A stretch of 37,433 bases of DNA from assembly GCA_000310025.1 (NCBI GenBank), contig FN649755.1, forward strand, positions 2,347,623 through 2,385,055. Direction: 5' to 3'. A program made the position numbers and the translations under genes. Below, one piece after another: positions 28,564 to 37,433 of the stretch (its first letter is position 1; each line of letters opens with the position of its first letter). The notes beneath the pieces were generated by a model. That model searched no databases, was not told the origin of the DNA, and saw only the letters and a list, made by a program, of their open reading frames with translations. Source of the stretch: Ectocarpus siliculosus (Eukaryota > Sar > Phaeophyceae > Ectocarpales > Ectocarpaceae).

Positions 28564-29979
28564 GTAGAAAACTTCATCAACGCCAAGTGGGTATTCAACT
28601 GTAAGGCAGACGAGTACGGATGGCCGACGAAATTCAAGGCAAGACTTGTAGCGCGGGGGGACATGCAGAGGGCTTCGATTGATTTTGGAGAATTGTTTGC
28701 ACCCACCGTATCCGTGTCTAGTGTGCGTTTGTTGGCAGCTTTGGCATGTGAGCAGAACCTTGACTTGTGTCATTTCGATATTCAGCAGGCGTTTGTGCAG
28801 TCTGAGCTTGAAGAGGATGTTTTCATGCGTCTCCCGCAAGGTTGTGGTAGGTTATCTGGACTGATCGTGAAGCTATGCAAGAGTCTGTACGGTTTGAAGC
28901 AGGCGTCACGACAATGGCATGCGCACCTGACGAGGTGTTTGTTACTTTTAGGATTTGTACAATGTTTGGCGGATGCATGTGTTTTTCGATTTATGGAGGA
29001 TGGATGTGTGATCATGATCATCGTGGTCCACGTGGATGACATTTTTGCCGTAGGGCAGAAGGAGAGATGTGACAAGTTTGGCAGAGACCTCAACGAGATG
29101 GTCCCCGTGAAGAACCTTGGGGAGTTGAGGTGGTACTCCGCGTGCTTTTACCAGAGAGATCTAGAGAGAGGCCTTTTGAGGATCTCGCAGCAAAGGTTTG
29201 CAGAAGAGTTGGCTGCAGAGTACGGCGTAGAGTGGGGGAAGAGTGTGCCCTTGCCTGTGAGCATGAAGCTCACCGACTTTGACGAGGACGAAGCGTGTGC
29301 TGATGTCCCTTTCCGCGAGTTGGTAGGATCCCTGATGTGGTTGGCCACTCAAACCAGGCCGGACATCGCGAATGCAGTACGAGCAGTAGCGCGGTATTGC
29401 GCGTCTCCCAAGATGGTGCACTGGAAGGCAGCACTTGGTATTTTAGGGTACGTGCGTAGGACGAGTTGGATGGGGATTACATTTGAGAGGGGTGTGGTGA
29501 CTGGCATGAGCATGCAGGTGTTTGTGGATGCTGACTATGCGAGCAAGGCAGCAGACCGTAGGTCGGTTTCAGGAGGACTAGTGATGTGTGGGGGTGGGTG
29601 TGTGACTTGGTTTTCGAGGACGCAGAAGTGCGTTACGCTTTCCACAACGGAAGCAGAGTATGTGGCAATTGCCGACGTCTTGAAGGAGGTGCTTTTCTTG
29701 AGGCAAGTTTGGCGTTTTATGTTGCCAGATGCAGGTATGCCGTGCATTCAAATCTTCGAGGATAATCAGGGAGCGATTCAGATTGCGCACAACCCGATCA
29801 CGAACTCAAACTCGAAGCACATTGATGTACGGCATCACTTTATCAGGGAACTGGTAGAGAGGAAGGAGATTTCGATTACTCATGTGGCGTCGGAGTTTCA
29901 GCATGCAGATTTCTTGACGAAGGCTATCAGCAAGGAATCTTTTGCGTTGCACAGAGACTTTGTGATGAATTTGCAGTGA
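28558..29979 (+). CDS. Copia-A Pol part 3: reverse transcriptase and RNase H
   Basis: The frame runs from directly after the UAG to TGA at 29977-29979. RT blocks in order are NAKWVFNCKADEYGWPTKFK, KARLVARGDMQR, IDFGELFAPTVSVSSVR, LDLCHFDIQQAFVQSELEED (catalytic Asp 28777), SLYGLKQASRQWHAHL and VVHVDDIFAVG (Asp pair 29035-29040). The usual YVDD is HVDD. RNase H then shows VFVDADYASKAADRRS (Asp 29527), LSTTEAEYVAIADV (Glu 29650/29656), FEDNQGAIQ (Asp 29761) and the NSNSKHIDVRHHFIREL block. The C-terminus is the usual HADFLTKAISKE. All catalytic residues are present. The first ATG in frame (28663) lies inside conserved RT, so expression needs fusion through the UAG. Confidence 0.9.
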   Translation, partial: QPVENFINAKWVFNCKADEYGWPTKFKARLVARGDMQRASIDFGELFAPTVSVSSVRLLAALACEQNLDLCHFDIQQAFVQSELEEDVFMRLPQGCGRLSGLIVKLCKSLYGLKQASRQWHAHLTRCLLLLGFVQCLADACVFRFMEDGCVIMIIVVHVDDIFAVGQKERCDKFGRDLNEMVPVKNLGELRWYSACFYQRDLERGLLRISQQRFAEELAAEYGVEWGKSVPLPVSMKLTDFDEDEACADVPFRELVGSLMWLATQTRPDIANAVRAVARYCASPKMVHWKAALGILGYVRRTSWMGITFERGVVTGMSMQVFVDADYASKAADRRSVSGGLVMCGGGCVTWFSRTQKCVTLSTTEAEYVAIADVLKEVLFLRQVWRFMLPDAGMPCIQIFEDNQGAIQIAHNPITNSNSKHIDVRHHFIRELVERKEISITHVASEFQHADFLTKAISKESFALHRDFVMNLQ

Positions 29980-30268
29980 CAGAGGTGTTTTGGGATCAAA
30001 TCGTGCTTTGCCGTTGAGTGGAAGAGAGAGGATATGTACGAGTTTGAACAAGAGATAGAGAGGGTCAAGTGGAGATGGTAGTGTTTTGGAAGGTTAATGT
30101 TCGGGATTTTTCTTGATGATTTGGAAGAGTTGGTATGCGATTGATTGTTTTTGGAGGTATTGTTTTGGTGTTGGAGTTTTCGATTTTGTCTTGGTTTTGA
30201 TTTGTTTTGGGATGAACTGGTATGATAAGGATGACTTTGATATTTTGTTGGAGCATGACGATGCATAC
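29980..30268 (+). other. Copia-A 3' untranslated region
   Basis: About 290 bp lie between the RNase H stop and the polypurine tract. They are G/T-rich, with repeats of the GTTTTGG and TTTTGATTT type. No coding sequence is seen. Confidence 0.7.
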
Positions 30269-30280
30269 GAGCAGGGGGGC
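30269..30280 (+). other. Copia-A polypurine tract
   Basis: GAGCAGGGGGGC lies directly before the 3' LTR. Copia-C has the near-identical AAGCAGGGGGGC and copia-B has GAGCAGGGA in the same place. Confidence 0.8.
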
Positions 30281-30612
30281 TATTCGATATACTCGTAGCA
30301 TAGCATGGGGGTGGTATATTGCGTATACATATGCGGGGATTGCAGTGACGAACTACGGAGGGACAAGAAGTTTCTTTGTGTTTTCCTTGGGAGTGTAGTA
30401 GATTGGTGGAGATTCATGGAGATTCGTTCTGGGTATTAAAGCGTTATGCGTGACTTGATGCCGTGATGGAATGACGAGCTCAAGCACGCCCCCGATGAAT
30501 ACAACACGTTTTTCACCACGTCTACACGTCTTTACCTACCCGTGCGGCCCGTCATGGCCGAGCTGCTCTACGCTCCCATCACACACAACTGAGCCACCCG
30601 AATTATCGATCA
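30281..30612 (+). repeat. Copia-A 3' LTR
   Basis: The second 332-bp LTR looks identical to 23316-23647. It is followed by GTATA (30613-30617), the right target-site duplication. Confidence 0.95.
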
Positions 30613-30617
30613 GTATA

Positions 30618-32302
30618 TGCAGCAGCTTGGTTAGGATTCGCTGACAATCTCATCTAATCTTTCAGTTTCTGTGGGTGACTGGCAACCTTACGTGGCGTAG
30701 TAGCCATACAACCTCGCAGTTTTGTGGGTGACTGGCAACCTTAAACTTACGCAGATAGATTCCATTTGAACACCAGCACCTTCCATCTCCAAGGACAAAT
30801 TGCGTCCAAATGTAGGAAAATTCTCACGTATTTGGTACATGCATTATCATTCCCAAGCTCTAGCTTGGGTCTCAGTCGATCAAAAGTCTTTTTTTTCCGT
30901 CTGTGGAGTTTTCAGTAGCATAGCGGACCCCTTGCTCGACCGGGTCGAAAAGGCCGATCTCAGCCCACACTGCGAACCTCCGAGAACTACCAGCAGTTCT
31001 GGGTAGCTGAGACGATTTCAAGACCTCTCACAGCCGTTTGAGCAGCTATCGCTTGCTGTGGGGCGATAACCAGTTTCTCCGTCGACAAGAAGATCTGCGT
31101 TACATCGTCACCTCGGAACGACCAGACAGATTGGTTGACTTGTCGTTGAGGGTCCTCTTTTTATAGATCTTTTTGTATAGTCTAAGAGTCGTCTTCATTT
31201 TTTTCTTTTGTGATTTTCTTCCTTAGTCTATAGTGACCGTTGTGCACATGCGGTGGCTGCTGTTATGCTCGGAAGATGCTGCAAAGGTCATAAGGTTATC
31301 GTCTCTGTCGCTTGGGCTGCACGCCGTGCTCGCGTAGGAGATGCGCATTCCTCATTTTTTCTCTGTGCCGATATCCATGAAGAAAAGCAACGGCAGCACG
31401 GTTGAAGATACAGACAACAGAGACGGTCCGCCATAGTTTTTTTTTTCTTCCCTTACATGCATGGATGGGTGGTAAAGCATCGCAAGCGTGTTGCTGCCTT
31501 ACCTTTAGTGTGCTGCGTAGTCGTAATTTGAGCGATAAGGGGTAGATGGCAGGACAATCTTATTTGCGTAGTGAGGTTTGACAACTGGTCGTTCGTGGAA
31601 CGGTGCGCGTCTATCGCGACGGCAAAAGCAGTACGTACCGTGTTAAAGGGACAGACAGAGTGCCTACCGTGTGTACAAGGGACAGACAGTGTGTATGTAG
31701 ACGTTGCATTTCGTGTTTCCCGAGGATCGGATGTGTGTGTTGTTTTTTTATTGCGTACCCGCGTCCATCACGACCATTATTGCGTAGTGTGTCGGCTAAT
31801 TGAGGTCCTTCCCGTTCGTGGTGTCAGCACACGCGCAACACGCGACTAAAATAAAAATAAAAAGCTTGGGACTAGCAACGCCGACGATATTTGTCGGCTT
31901 GCTTTCAACAATATCGGATTGCAGTGGATTTCCAGGTGACATATTTTAGCTGCGTCCGTCCATGTACTGCCGCGAACTCGACACAAGCTGCGTACCCTAC
32001 TAGTCTAGACTATAGCTGTCGGACATCGTGACACACCTTGATTTCTACAGTATCCATATCCGGAGCACCACATACGCGAACACGATTTCTATAAAACGGT
32101 ATTCATATATTGCCTGACCTTCCGTTCATTCTTCCGGCCGTGCCGCGACGACTTGATCCTACGTGTAACATTTCTCTATTGAAACTACTTACATGCACTG
32201 TACTTCCTTGCGCCGTTTCGTACGCGTACATCGCGTGCGGCGATACAAACCCTTCCCGTCTCAACCGTTATCCCTCCCCGCCCACGCACCCGCCTGTATT
32301 AG
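30618..32302. other. Region upstream of the 32303 gene; missing first exon(s) may lie here
   Basis: A 20-bp direct repeat (GTGGGTGACTGGCAACCTTA) occurs at 30671-30690 and 30724-30743. Short open frames (for example 30800-31006 and 31571-31849) lack family motifs. The gene at 32303-34650 needs an upstream exon with its start codon and probably a signal peptide. A Met-led hydrophobic stretch near 31241 (MRWLLLCSEDAAK...) was considered but could not be joined with confidence. A TATA-like ATTCATATATTG lies at 32101-32112. Confidence 0.4.
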
Positions 32303-34650
32303 CCTGCCCAGGAGGAACGGACATTTGCGATGACCCGCACATGAAAGGCCTGCGCGGCCAGCACATCGACTGGTTCGGCGTTGACGGTGGGTGGTACGCC
32401 TTCATTAAGGACGATGACATTGATCTGCACGTGAACGTCCGCCTCACAGCACCTCTCCCCGAAGAGTTTCCTGAACGCCAGCTGGTCACCGGCCTCTCGG
32501 TCATTGCCGGGGAACACTCCCTGATTCTCGAGGTGCGGACCTCAACTGCAGTGGGGCGACGTCGTAGCATTGTTGTCCCGGATACCTTTTGTCTGGAATC
32601 GTCATGTTCGGTTTCGGTCTTTGGTACTATGCAGACGCCGTCTTGCCCGCACGGGACTCTCCCGCCTATTGCATTCTGACGTCAACGCCCACGTCCTCCA
32701 TCGTCTTACGCCACGCCACTCACCGTACTGAAACCTCTCAACGCGTGTACGTGCTCAAGAAGGGTTGTCATCTCACTCATTTTAGCTGTCCCGTTTTCTT
32801 TCATCCATGTCGCTCATTTGTATGCGATTGGTATCAAGACGCACCTTGCCTGCGAACCCGCTGTAGCACGGAATAGACCGGAGAAATCATCGGTCACTGA
32901 CCCCACTCGCGGGAATCACGTCCTCTGGTCATTTCAACTCATCTCACGATTTTTGCTGGTATCCACCCGACGTGTCCACACTCTTGAACGTCGCGAACAA
33001 GCCGTGTTGCAGCTGGAACTCCGGGATGTACAATAGCTTGGGGTGGAATAAGCTTGTATTTTAGTCAAAGCATTCACGGTGTCCCCACGGACAAGATTGT
33101 GTATGTAGACGGATGTCATGAGACATTTTGGTGACGACCTGACGATCATCATTCTCTCGGAGACCCAACCCATAATAAAAAATCAAACGATTGATTCAGG
33201 TGACGAACCCCTACGACACTGACATTAACGGTGGCTGCCTCGACGGAATGTCGACACCATGCTTGGCCAACGGCGGGCTGAGCGTGACTGTGAATGGCGA
33301 GAAGCAAATGGTCGATTCGCCCCTGCTCCACCCCATCAGGTACTGTCGGCGAAACCTGATCGTGACCGCATGGTGCATAAGACTATCATGGACAGCGCCG
33401 TAGCTCCTAGCAGCGTCTGGTAGAAGTACACAGTCGGCTACCGCTTGCTTCAGACTTCTGCTAATGCATCGTAACGGCTTGGAAGCCACCCTCCAAGCCC
33501 GGGTTGCACACGATGTTTTTCGTTTGACCCAAGGGGCGAGATCCTAACTGGCGGTAAAATTGAAGTTTCCGCGGCCAACCTCCCGGTGGAGTGCTGGCAG
33601 TTCGGGGGAGACAAGATCTGGGCCCGCCACTACGCCGATAAGATCGCGCAGGAGAGTCGCAGGCTAAGAGGACAGACCTTCGAAGATTGGGTCTTGAGTT
33701 TCGACCATATGGCAGCCCACGACTGGTGAGCTGTGCATGTATATAGAAGGAAGTCGTGACAAACGATAAAACAGAAACATCGTTTCGAAATTTCCAGGAC
33801 ACCACACCGGCGTCGCACGTTCGTGCATGGTGCACCTATCGCACTATATATGCATACCCACGATTTGGAACCCCCCTGCCACCTACGAAGGCTTCATTTA
33901 TACTACAGTGGTCATGAAGAGAGTGGAGCTGCAGCAAGGGCCACCGCGCCAAAATTCTTCAAGTATCCATTGTACCAAGCACGGACTGTGGCGCAACTTC
34001 ACAACCATCTATTGGAGACTGGACTATTCCGTGAACCGACGACTCCGCCGAATAACATATTCTCTGGCATCCCCCCGTTTCGAACGCATTATTGAAGGCT
34101 ATGTTTTGATCACCGTAGATCTGAGAGGGGCAACGGTGTGGTTCATGGCATACGTGTGCATGTGCGCGGCTGTCGAACCAACCCTATTTCGCTCACACTT
34201 TTGATCGTTTCGCTCGTTGCCAAGCATTCTTGTCGTTCGGATACACCCCAACCCCGTTGCTACCCCATCAACCATACCAGGTGCACCAAGCACATCACCG
34301 AGAAGGGCCTGTCGGATGTTCAGTCCTCTTTCGCCATATACCAGATCATCACACCGGCGGTTGTCGTGCGGCTCAACGTCGGCATCGGGCACCAGAACGG
34401 CGTCGAGGTCGACTGGGATGGCCGCATCCTCCCTGACGTCGATGTGTGGCAGATGGACGTGGGTATTGTGGGCCTGAACCTCGAAAACGAAGGGTTGACC
34501 GGAATTCTGGGAGAGACGGCCCGCCCTGTGTACGACAAGGATGGGTACGCCGTGATGAATGGGAACGACGCGTTCCGCGGGACTCCCGAGGACTACCGTG
34601 TGTCTGCGGCGCTGGGCAAGGACTTCGCCCTCCGCGACACAAGTGATTGA
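32303..34650 (+). CDS. Root-cap / vWF-D-like domain protein, spliced, 5' end not found
   Basis: Four exons join in frame: 32303-32532, 33200-33339, 33534-33725 and 34281-34650 (TGA stop). Junctions are GAG|GTGCGG...TTCAG|GTGACG (phase 0), CAG|GTACTG...CCAAG|GGGC and CTG|GTGAGC...ACCAG|GTGC (both phase 2). Introns are 667, 194 and 555 bp. The first exon follows a long pyrimidine-rich tract ending in TATTAG, so an upstream exon must carry the start. The product begins CPGGTDICDDPHMKGLRGQH and IDWFGVDGGWYAFI, the DPH...G...W opening seen in root-cap/LEA-type and von Willebrand D-like extracellular domains. DIDLHVNVRL and SLILEVTNPYD follow across the first splice. The C-terminus has VDVWQMDVGIVGLN and GLTGILGETARPVYDKDG, like the GxLGxT block of those families. 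It is probably secreted. The role is unknown, and the family call is by motif only. Confidence 0.65.
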
Positions 34651-36135
34651 GCGCGGCGACACTACGGCCAGGGTCACTTCGATTTGGCGAAAGCGTTGGC
34701 TTTGGCGCCAGAGTACGAAAGTTGTGGGGAGTCACCTCTTGCCTCGCACGGGTGTTGTCCCTGATCGCAGCGTTATCCTGACTGCGTCGACAATGTCATG
34801 CCCTCCCGTCTGTAGGATGCGTGTGTGCGATCTATTCTTTGACTAAATTCATTAATCAATTGTATGTATGTACGTAAACGACGCCTCACCGGTCCACATT
34901 CGCCGATGTTCTCAGAACCTATATTCGAAAACGACCGCACTTTTTCCGACCCCACTTTCTGCCTATTCACTTGATTTTAGAATTGGCGATCTCCGGTCTA
35001 TTCTCTAAAAGCAAGTTGTTTTCCTTCGGTCGTTTTTTCTCGAGATACCATAGATAAATTTTCGTGTAGGTCGGAAGAGGTATCCCTCCTGGCCCCGTCC
35101 ACTCCTCCTGCAAGTTTGGTGCAAAAGCTTGTGTCAGCTTTTAACAAACGCGTCCGTTGTTGAATGTCTTATTCGTAGATCTCCGCAGTGCGAATGCGAA
35201 CAACCGAACCACCCCCTCTCCTCTTTCTTTACCCCCACTGGTCGTAACTACCGCCTCTCCTACGACGGGAAGGATTCATGTTCGCGGTTGGTTGAGCACA
35301 TGCAGGAAAGTCGACGAATTAGGACACAGCCCAGAACACAGCCCAAGGACACAGCTCCCGTAAACAACGCCTCACAAATTCGCGATAACTACTGTGTGTG
35401 TGACAAGGCAGTGCTCCTAGAGGCAGAGCACATCTCACAAGCACTCCAGCATCCTCATCAGGATGTTGTGTGCACTTTTAATTCTGCTCCATCCAGACTG
35501 ACTCTGGACCACGGTCACCTCTCGACAATGCATAAGGCAGTGGTTCTCCAACCCTCTGCTTCTCTGGAGAGATCCACCTCTGTGGCTTCACTCTGGTTCT
35601 CTACATTCTTTCTGGTCTCCACTGATCAAGTAACTACACTTCCACCAACCCATCTTCATCTCCTTCGGACTTCCTGCGTACTCAGAGCCAAGCCTCTTGT
35701 ACTAAGAGTCCAGCGGCACAACAAGTGAGTTGGTACGCCGCGCTGCAGCTGTACAGACACGTACAGGCTCACACGCAGCACTTGAGTTTTGCCTTTGACC
35801 TGTAACAATGAGATTGCACAATCGGGTGCTCTGCTTATGTACATCAGTGGTCGTTGCTGCATAGGGTTTGTTCTGCTCGCGCGAGACACTGCGGAGAGAG
35901 CACGCACCAACTCAAGAACAAATTAAGACATGCTTACTTTCGACGACAATCTACAACACCTCTTTGAGAACCGATACGGGACAATCGTCAACATCCACAA
36001 GCCTACATCCCCAAGACTCACAAGGCAGAGCAGTTCTCACATCAAGCACTTCCTCCGGAATGTACACCAACCAGAAAGGTGCACAACAAGCTGAACTGTA
36101 CAAATGTTTGGTCTCCTTCCAGACCGTCGACCTTG
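34651..36135. other. Sequence downstream of the spliced gene, no supported gene
   Basis: A plus-strand frame at 35129-35728 stays open for 199 codons but begins only with TTG and shows no motif or conserved block; it may be chance. The minus strand is likewise uninformative. The first few hundred bases may be the 3' untranslated region of the upstream gene. Confidence 0.4.
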
Positions 36136-36329
36136 GTTACACTTTGATACTGTAGTAACTCTTTAGGACTAACCGATGTTGAACGTAGCAAGGCTAGGTT
36201 CTTCTGAACGTAGCAAGGCTAGGTTCTTCACGTGAGCGAGGCTAGGTTGCTCACCCCACATCTACCCTAACCCTCACCCACGGCCAATCAGAACGCGTTA
36301 GTCCTAAAGATCTACTATCAAGGTGTAAC
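36136..36329. mobile_element. MITE-like element with terminal inverted repeats
   Basis: The left end (from 36136) and the reverse complement of the right end (to 36329) share GTTACAC-TTGATA...TTTAGGACTAAC over about 35 bp with few mismatches and a small gap. If the element proper is CAC...GTG (36140-36325), a TA lies on both sides, as for Tc1/mariner-type insertions. Inside are two 25-bp direct repeats (GAACGTAGCAAGGCTAGGTTCTT at 36181 and 36206) and a third diverged copy near 36234. There is no coding capacity. The superfamily is not certain. Confidence 0.7.
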
Positions 36330-36365
36330 TACTCGAGCACTCGTTGCGTATCGGGAAATCTAGAC

Positions 36366-36760
36366 GGGGTATGTATATGAATATTATTCATATATACCCC
36401 TCCGCTGGAAAAATATATGGATATTTCCTGATATTTGAGGAATTTTCAGAACAGGTCCGGATATTGATGTATAGGGGGTACATATTGGGGTATATGTAAT
36501 GTCTGATATATCTGGGTATAAATAGGGGTATATTTGGGCGATCATTCAAGAGTTATTCCCCTACAGCCGTATGTGTACGCGAACAACATACGTACGTATC
36601 TCGAAGTATACCCTATATATTCCTGATTATCGATGTGCGATGTACGTATATATCAATAGAAATATACCGATATATACCCAGATATATCAGATATGCACTA
36701 GATATGGATATTTCCTTATATATTCGGAATTTGCCCTGAAAAAAACATATATGAATCAAG
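36366..36760. repeat. AT-rich segment with GGGGTATA motifs and an imperfect palindrome
   Basis: At 36366-36400, GGGGTATGTATATGAAT faces ATTCATATATACCCC across a short centre. GGGGTA and TACCCC motifs then recur, and an ATATGGATATTTCCT...GGAATTT stretch appears twice, about 290 bp apart (near 36415 and 36703). No gene is seen. It is probably a noncoding repeat. Confidence 0.6.
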
Positions 36761-37260
36761 GGGCGCACAAGCAAAAATATTCCCGACACCTACCCCGGGG
36801 GACGGGGGGGGGTACTCATAGTCGTGCATGCCGTAGTCGTTAGACCATTGACCTCGCATCCCTACAAAGCCGGGACAGAGCACGCCGGGTTCTCACCGGA
36901 CCAGGCTCTCACATCACCAAGCGCGAAGCGCCGTGAGGTATTTGGCGAGTCGCATGAAGGGTGAGCTGCATCCTGCTAAGGGTGTTCGGCATCTTGTGCT
37001 TACTTCCTTGCGTATGGATGACAGCGGCGTATGACTTAATTTATTTTCTGGTGCTTTCACTTCCAGAGACAGTTTTAAGCACTGTGTAACGGCCTCGAGG
37101 ATGTTTGGCCATTTGAACACAACGTAGTGCGATCATCCCCCTTACGCGGAGTGAGGTTTCTCCACCCCGCACAACATGATCTACTCGACCACCATTCATG
37201 GTTACCGCCAAAGAAAAACGAGGGAAAAAACGGTAATAACCTGGTTGCCAAGTTCACGAA
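36761..37260. other. Unassigned sequence before the terminal tandem repeat
   Basis: Only short minus-strand frames are open. A G8 run lies near 36805. No gene or RNA was recognised. Confidence 0.4.
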
Positions 37261-37267
37261 GTGAATA

Positions 37268-37433
37268 GGCTTGTTTTACAACGTCGTTGCCAAGCGACGA
37301 AAACCCAATCCCGATGGCAAACACCGAGGGGGGGGCTTGTTTTACAACGTCGTTGCCAAGCGACGAAAACCCAACCCCGATGGCAAACACCTAGGGGGGC
37401 GGCTGGTTTTACAACGTCGTTGCCAAGCGACGA
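37268..37433. repeat. 66-bp tandem repeat reaching the window end
   Basis: Units start at 37268, 37334 and 37401 (periods 66 and 67). Each unit contains a small hairpin (CGTCG, TTGCCAAG, CGACG) and ends in a poly-G run of 6-9. Read on the minus strand the 66-bp unit would encode a 22-residue repeat (VFAIGIGFSSLGNDVVKQAP...), but the 67-bp unit breaks that frame. The array continues beyond the window. Confidence 0.9.

Larger units (their letters stand above)
23316..30612 (+). mobile_element. Copia-A: recent Ty1/copia retrotransposon, 7,297 bp
   Basis: Two 332-bp LTRs that look identical flank gag, protease, integrase, RT and RNase H in the Ty1/copia order, and GTATA is duplicated at both ends. 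A polypurine tract abuts the 3' LTR. No primer-binding site matching the common initiator-tRNA type was seen after the 5' LTR (next bases CGCTAGCGTATGAC). The coding region changes frame by +1 inside the Gag zinc knuckle (near 24878) and again after integrase (near 27643), and it has an in-frame UAG before RT (28555). The identical LTRs mean recent insertion, so these breaks are either very new, present in the parent, sequence errors, or recoding signals. Copia-B supports an error or mutation for the second shift and recoding for the UAG. Confidence 0.95.

Noticed and set aside
35129-35728. Possible gene of 199 codons
   Set aside because: It begins with TTG, has no recognisable motif, and lies in a region with repeats. 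An ATG-initiated or spliced model could not be supported.
36838-36910. tRNA-like sequence with a GGTTCTCACC box
   Set aside because: The box departs from the GGTTCGANNCC consensus and no acceptor or anticodon stem could be drawn.
37275-37300. TTTTACAACGTCGT resembling the start of lacZ alpha, suggesting vector contamination
   Set aside because: The match is about 14 bases inside a 66-bp repeat whose remaining sequence is unrelated to lacZ, and no vector sequence follows.

Overview
The window is nuclear DNA of a eukaryote. It has spliced genes with GT-AG introns of 194 to 2,922 bp, dense LTR retrotransposons, a satellite-like array, and many poly-G, poly-T and CAA tracts. No rRNA, tRNA or bacterial operon signal was recognised. 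The long introns and the style of the copia elements would suit a repeat-rich stramenopile such as a brown alga, but that assignment is only a weak inference.

Left part (1-5,600): a minus-strand gene can be modelled as two exons (5211-4378 and 1455-685). It encodes an Ala/Pro-rich protein ending in two zinc-knuckle-like motifs. Its proposed 2.9-kb intron is largely filled by twelve copies of a 157-bp repeat, part of which alternates as a dimer. From 5,600 to 11,690 no gene is convincing. That stretch holds a pair of inverted repeat fragments, GC hairpins, and a cluster of ten CCATGG palindromes.

Middle (11,696-23,104): a dispersed repeat family (called R1 here, about 1.73 kb) is present three times, once near full length, once with an internal deletion and once split by an insertion. 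The splitting element is copia-B (minus strand, 19058-22149), an internally deleted copia element with a 5-bp target duplication. Further left, a decayed copia-C (minus strand, 14400 to about 17320) is interrupted by a 1,688-bp LTR mini-element. That mini-element carries only a chromodomain-like remnant of a Ty3/gypsy integrase tail.

Right-centre (23,316-30,612): a recent 7,297-bp copia element (copia-A, plus strand) has two 332-bp LTRs that look identical and a perfect 5-bp target duplication. Gag, protease, integrase, reverse transcriptase and RNase H are all recognisable, but the reading frame changes twice (+1 each time). An in-frame UAG lies between integrase and reverse transcriptase. 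Copia-B has the same UAG at the homologous place, and in both elements it is followed by CAR-YYA, the tobamovirus-type readthrough context. This suggests that RT-RNase H is made by stop-codon readthrough, and it is the most interesting signal in the window.

Right part (30,618-37,433): a four-exon-or-more host gene (32303-34650) encodes a probable extracellular protein with a DPH...G...W motif like root-cap or von Willebrand D-type domains. After it come a 190-bp MITE-like inverted-repeat element, an AT-rich repeat-rich segment, and a 66-bp tandem repeat that runs off the window end.
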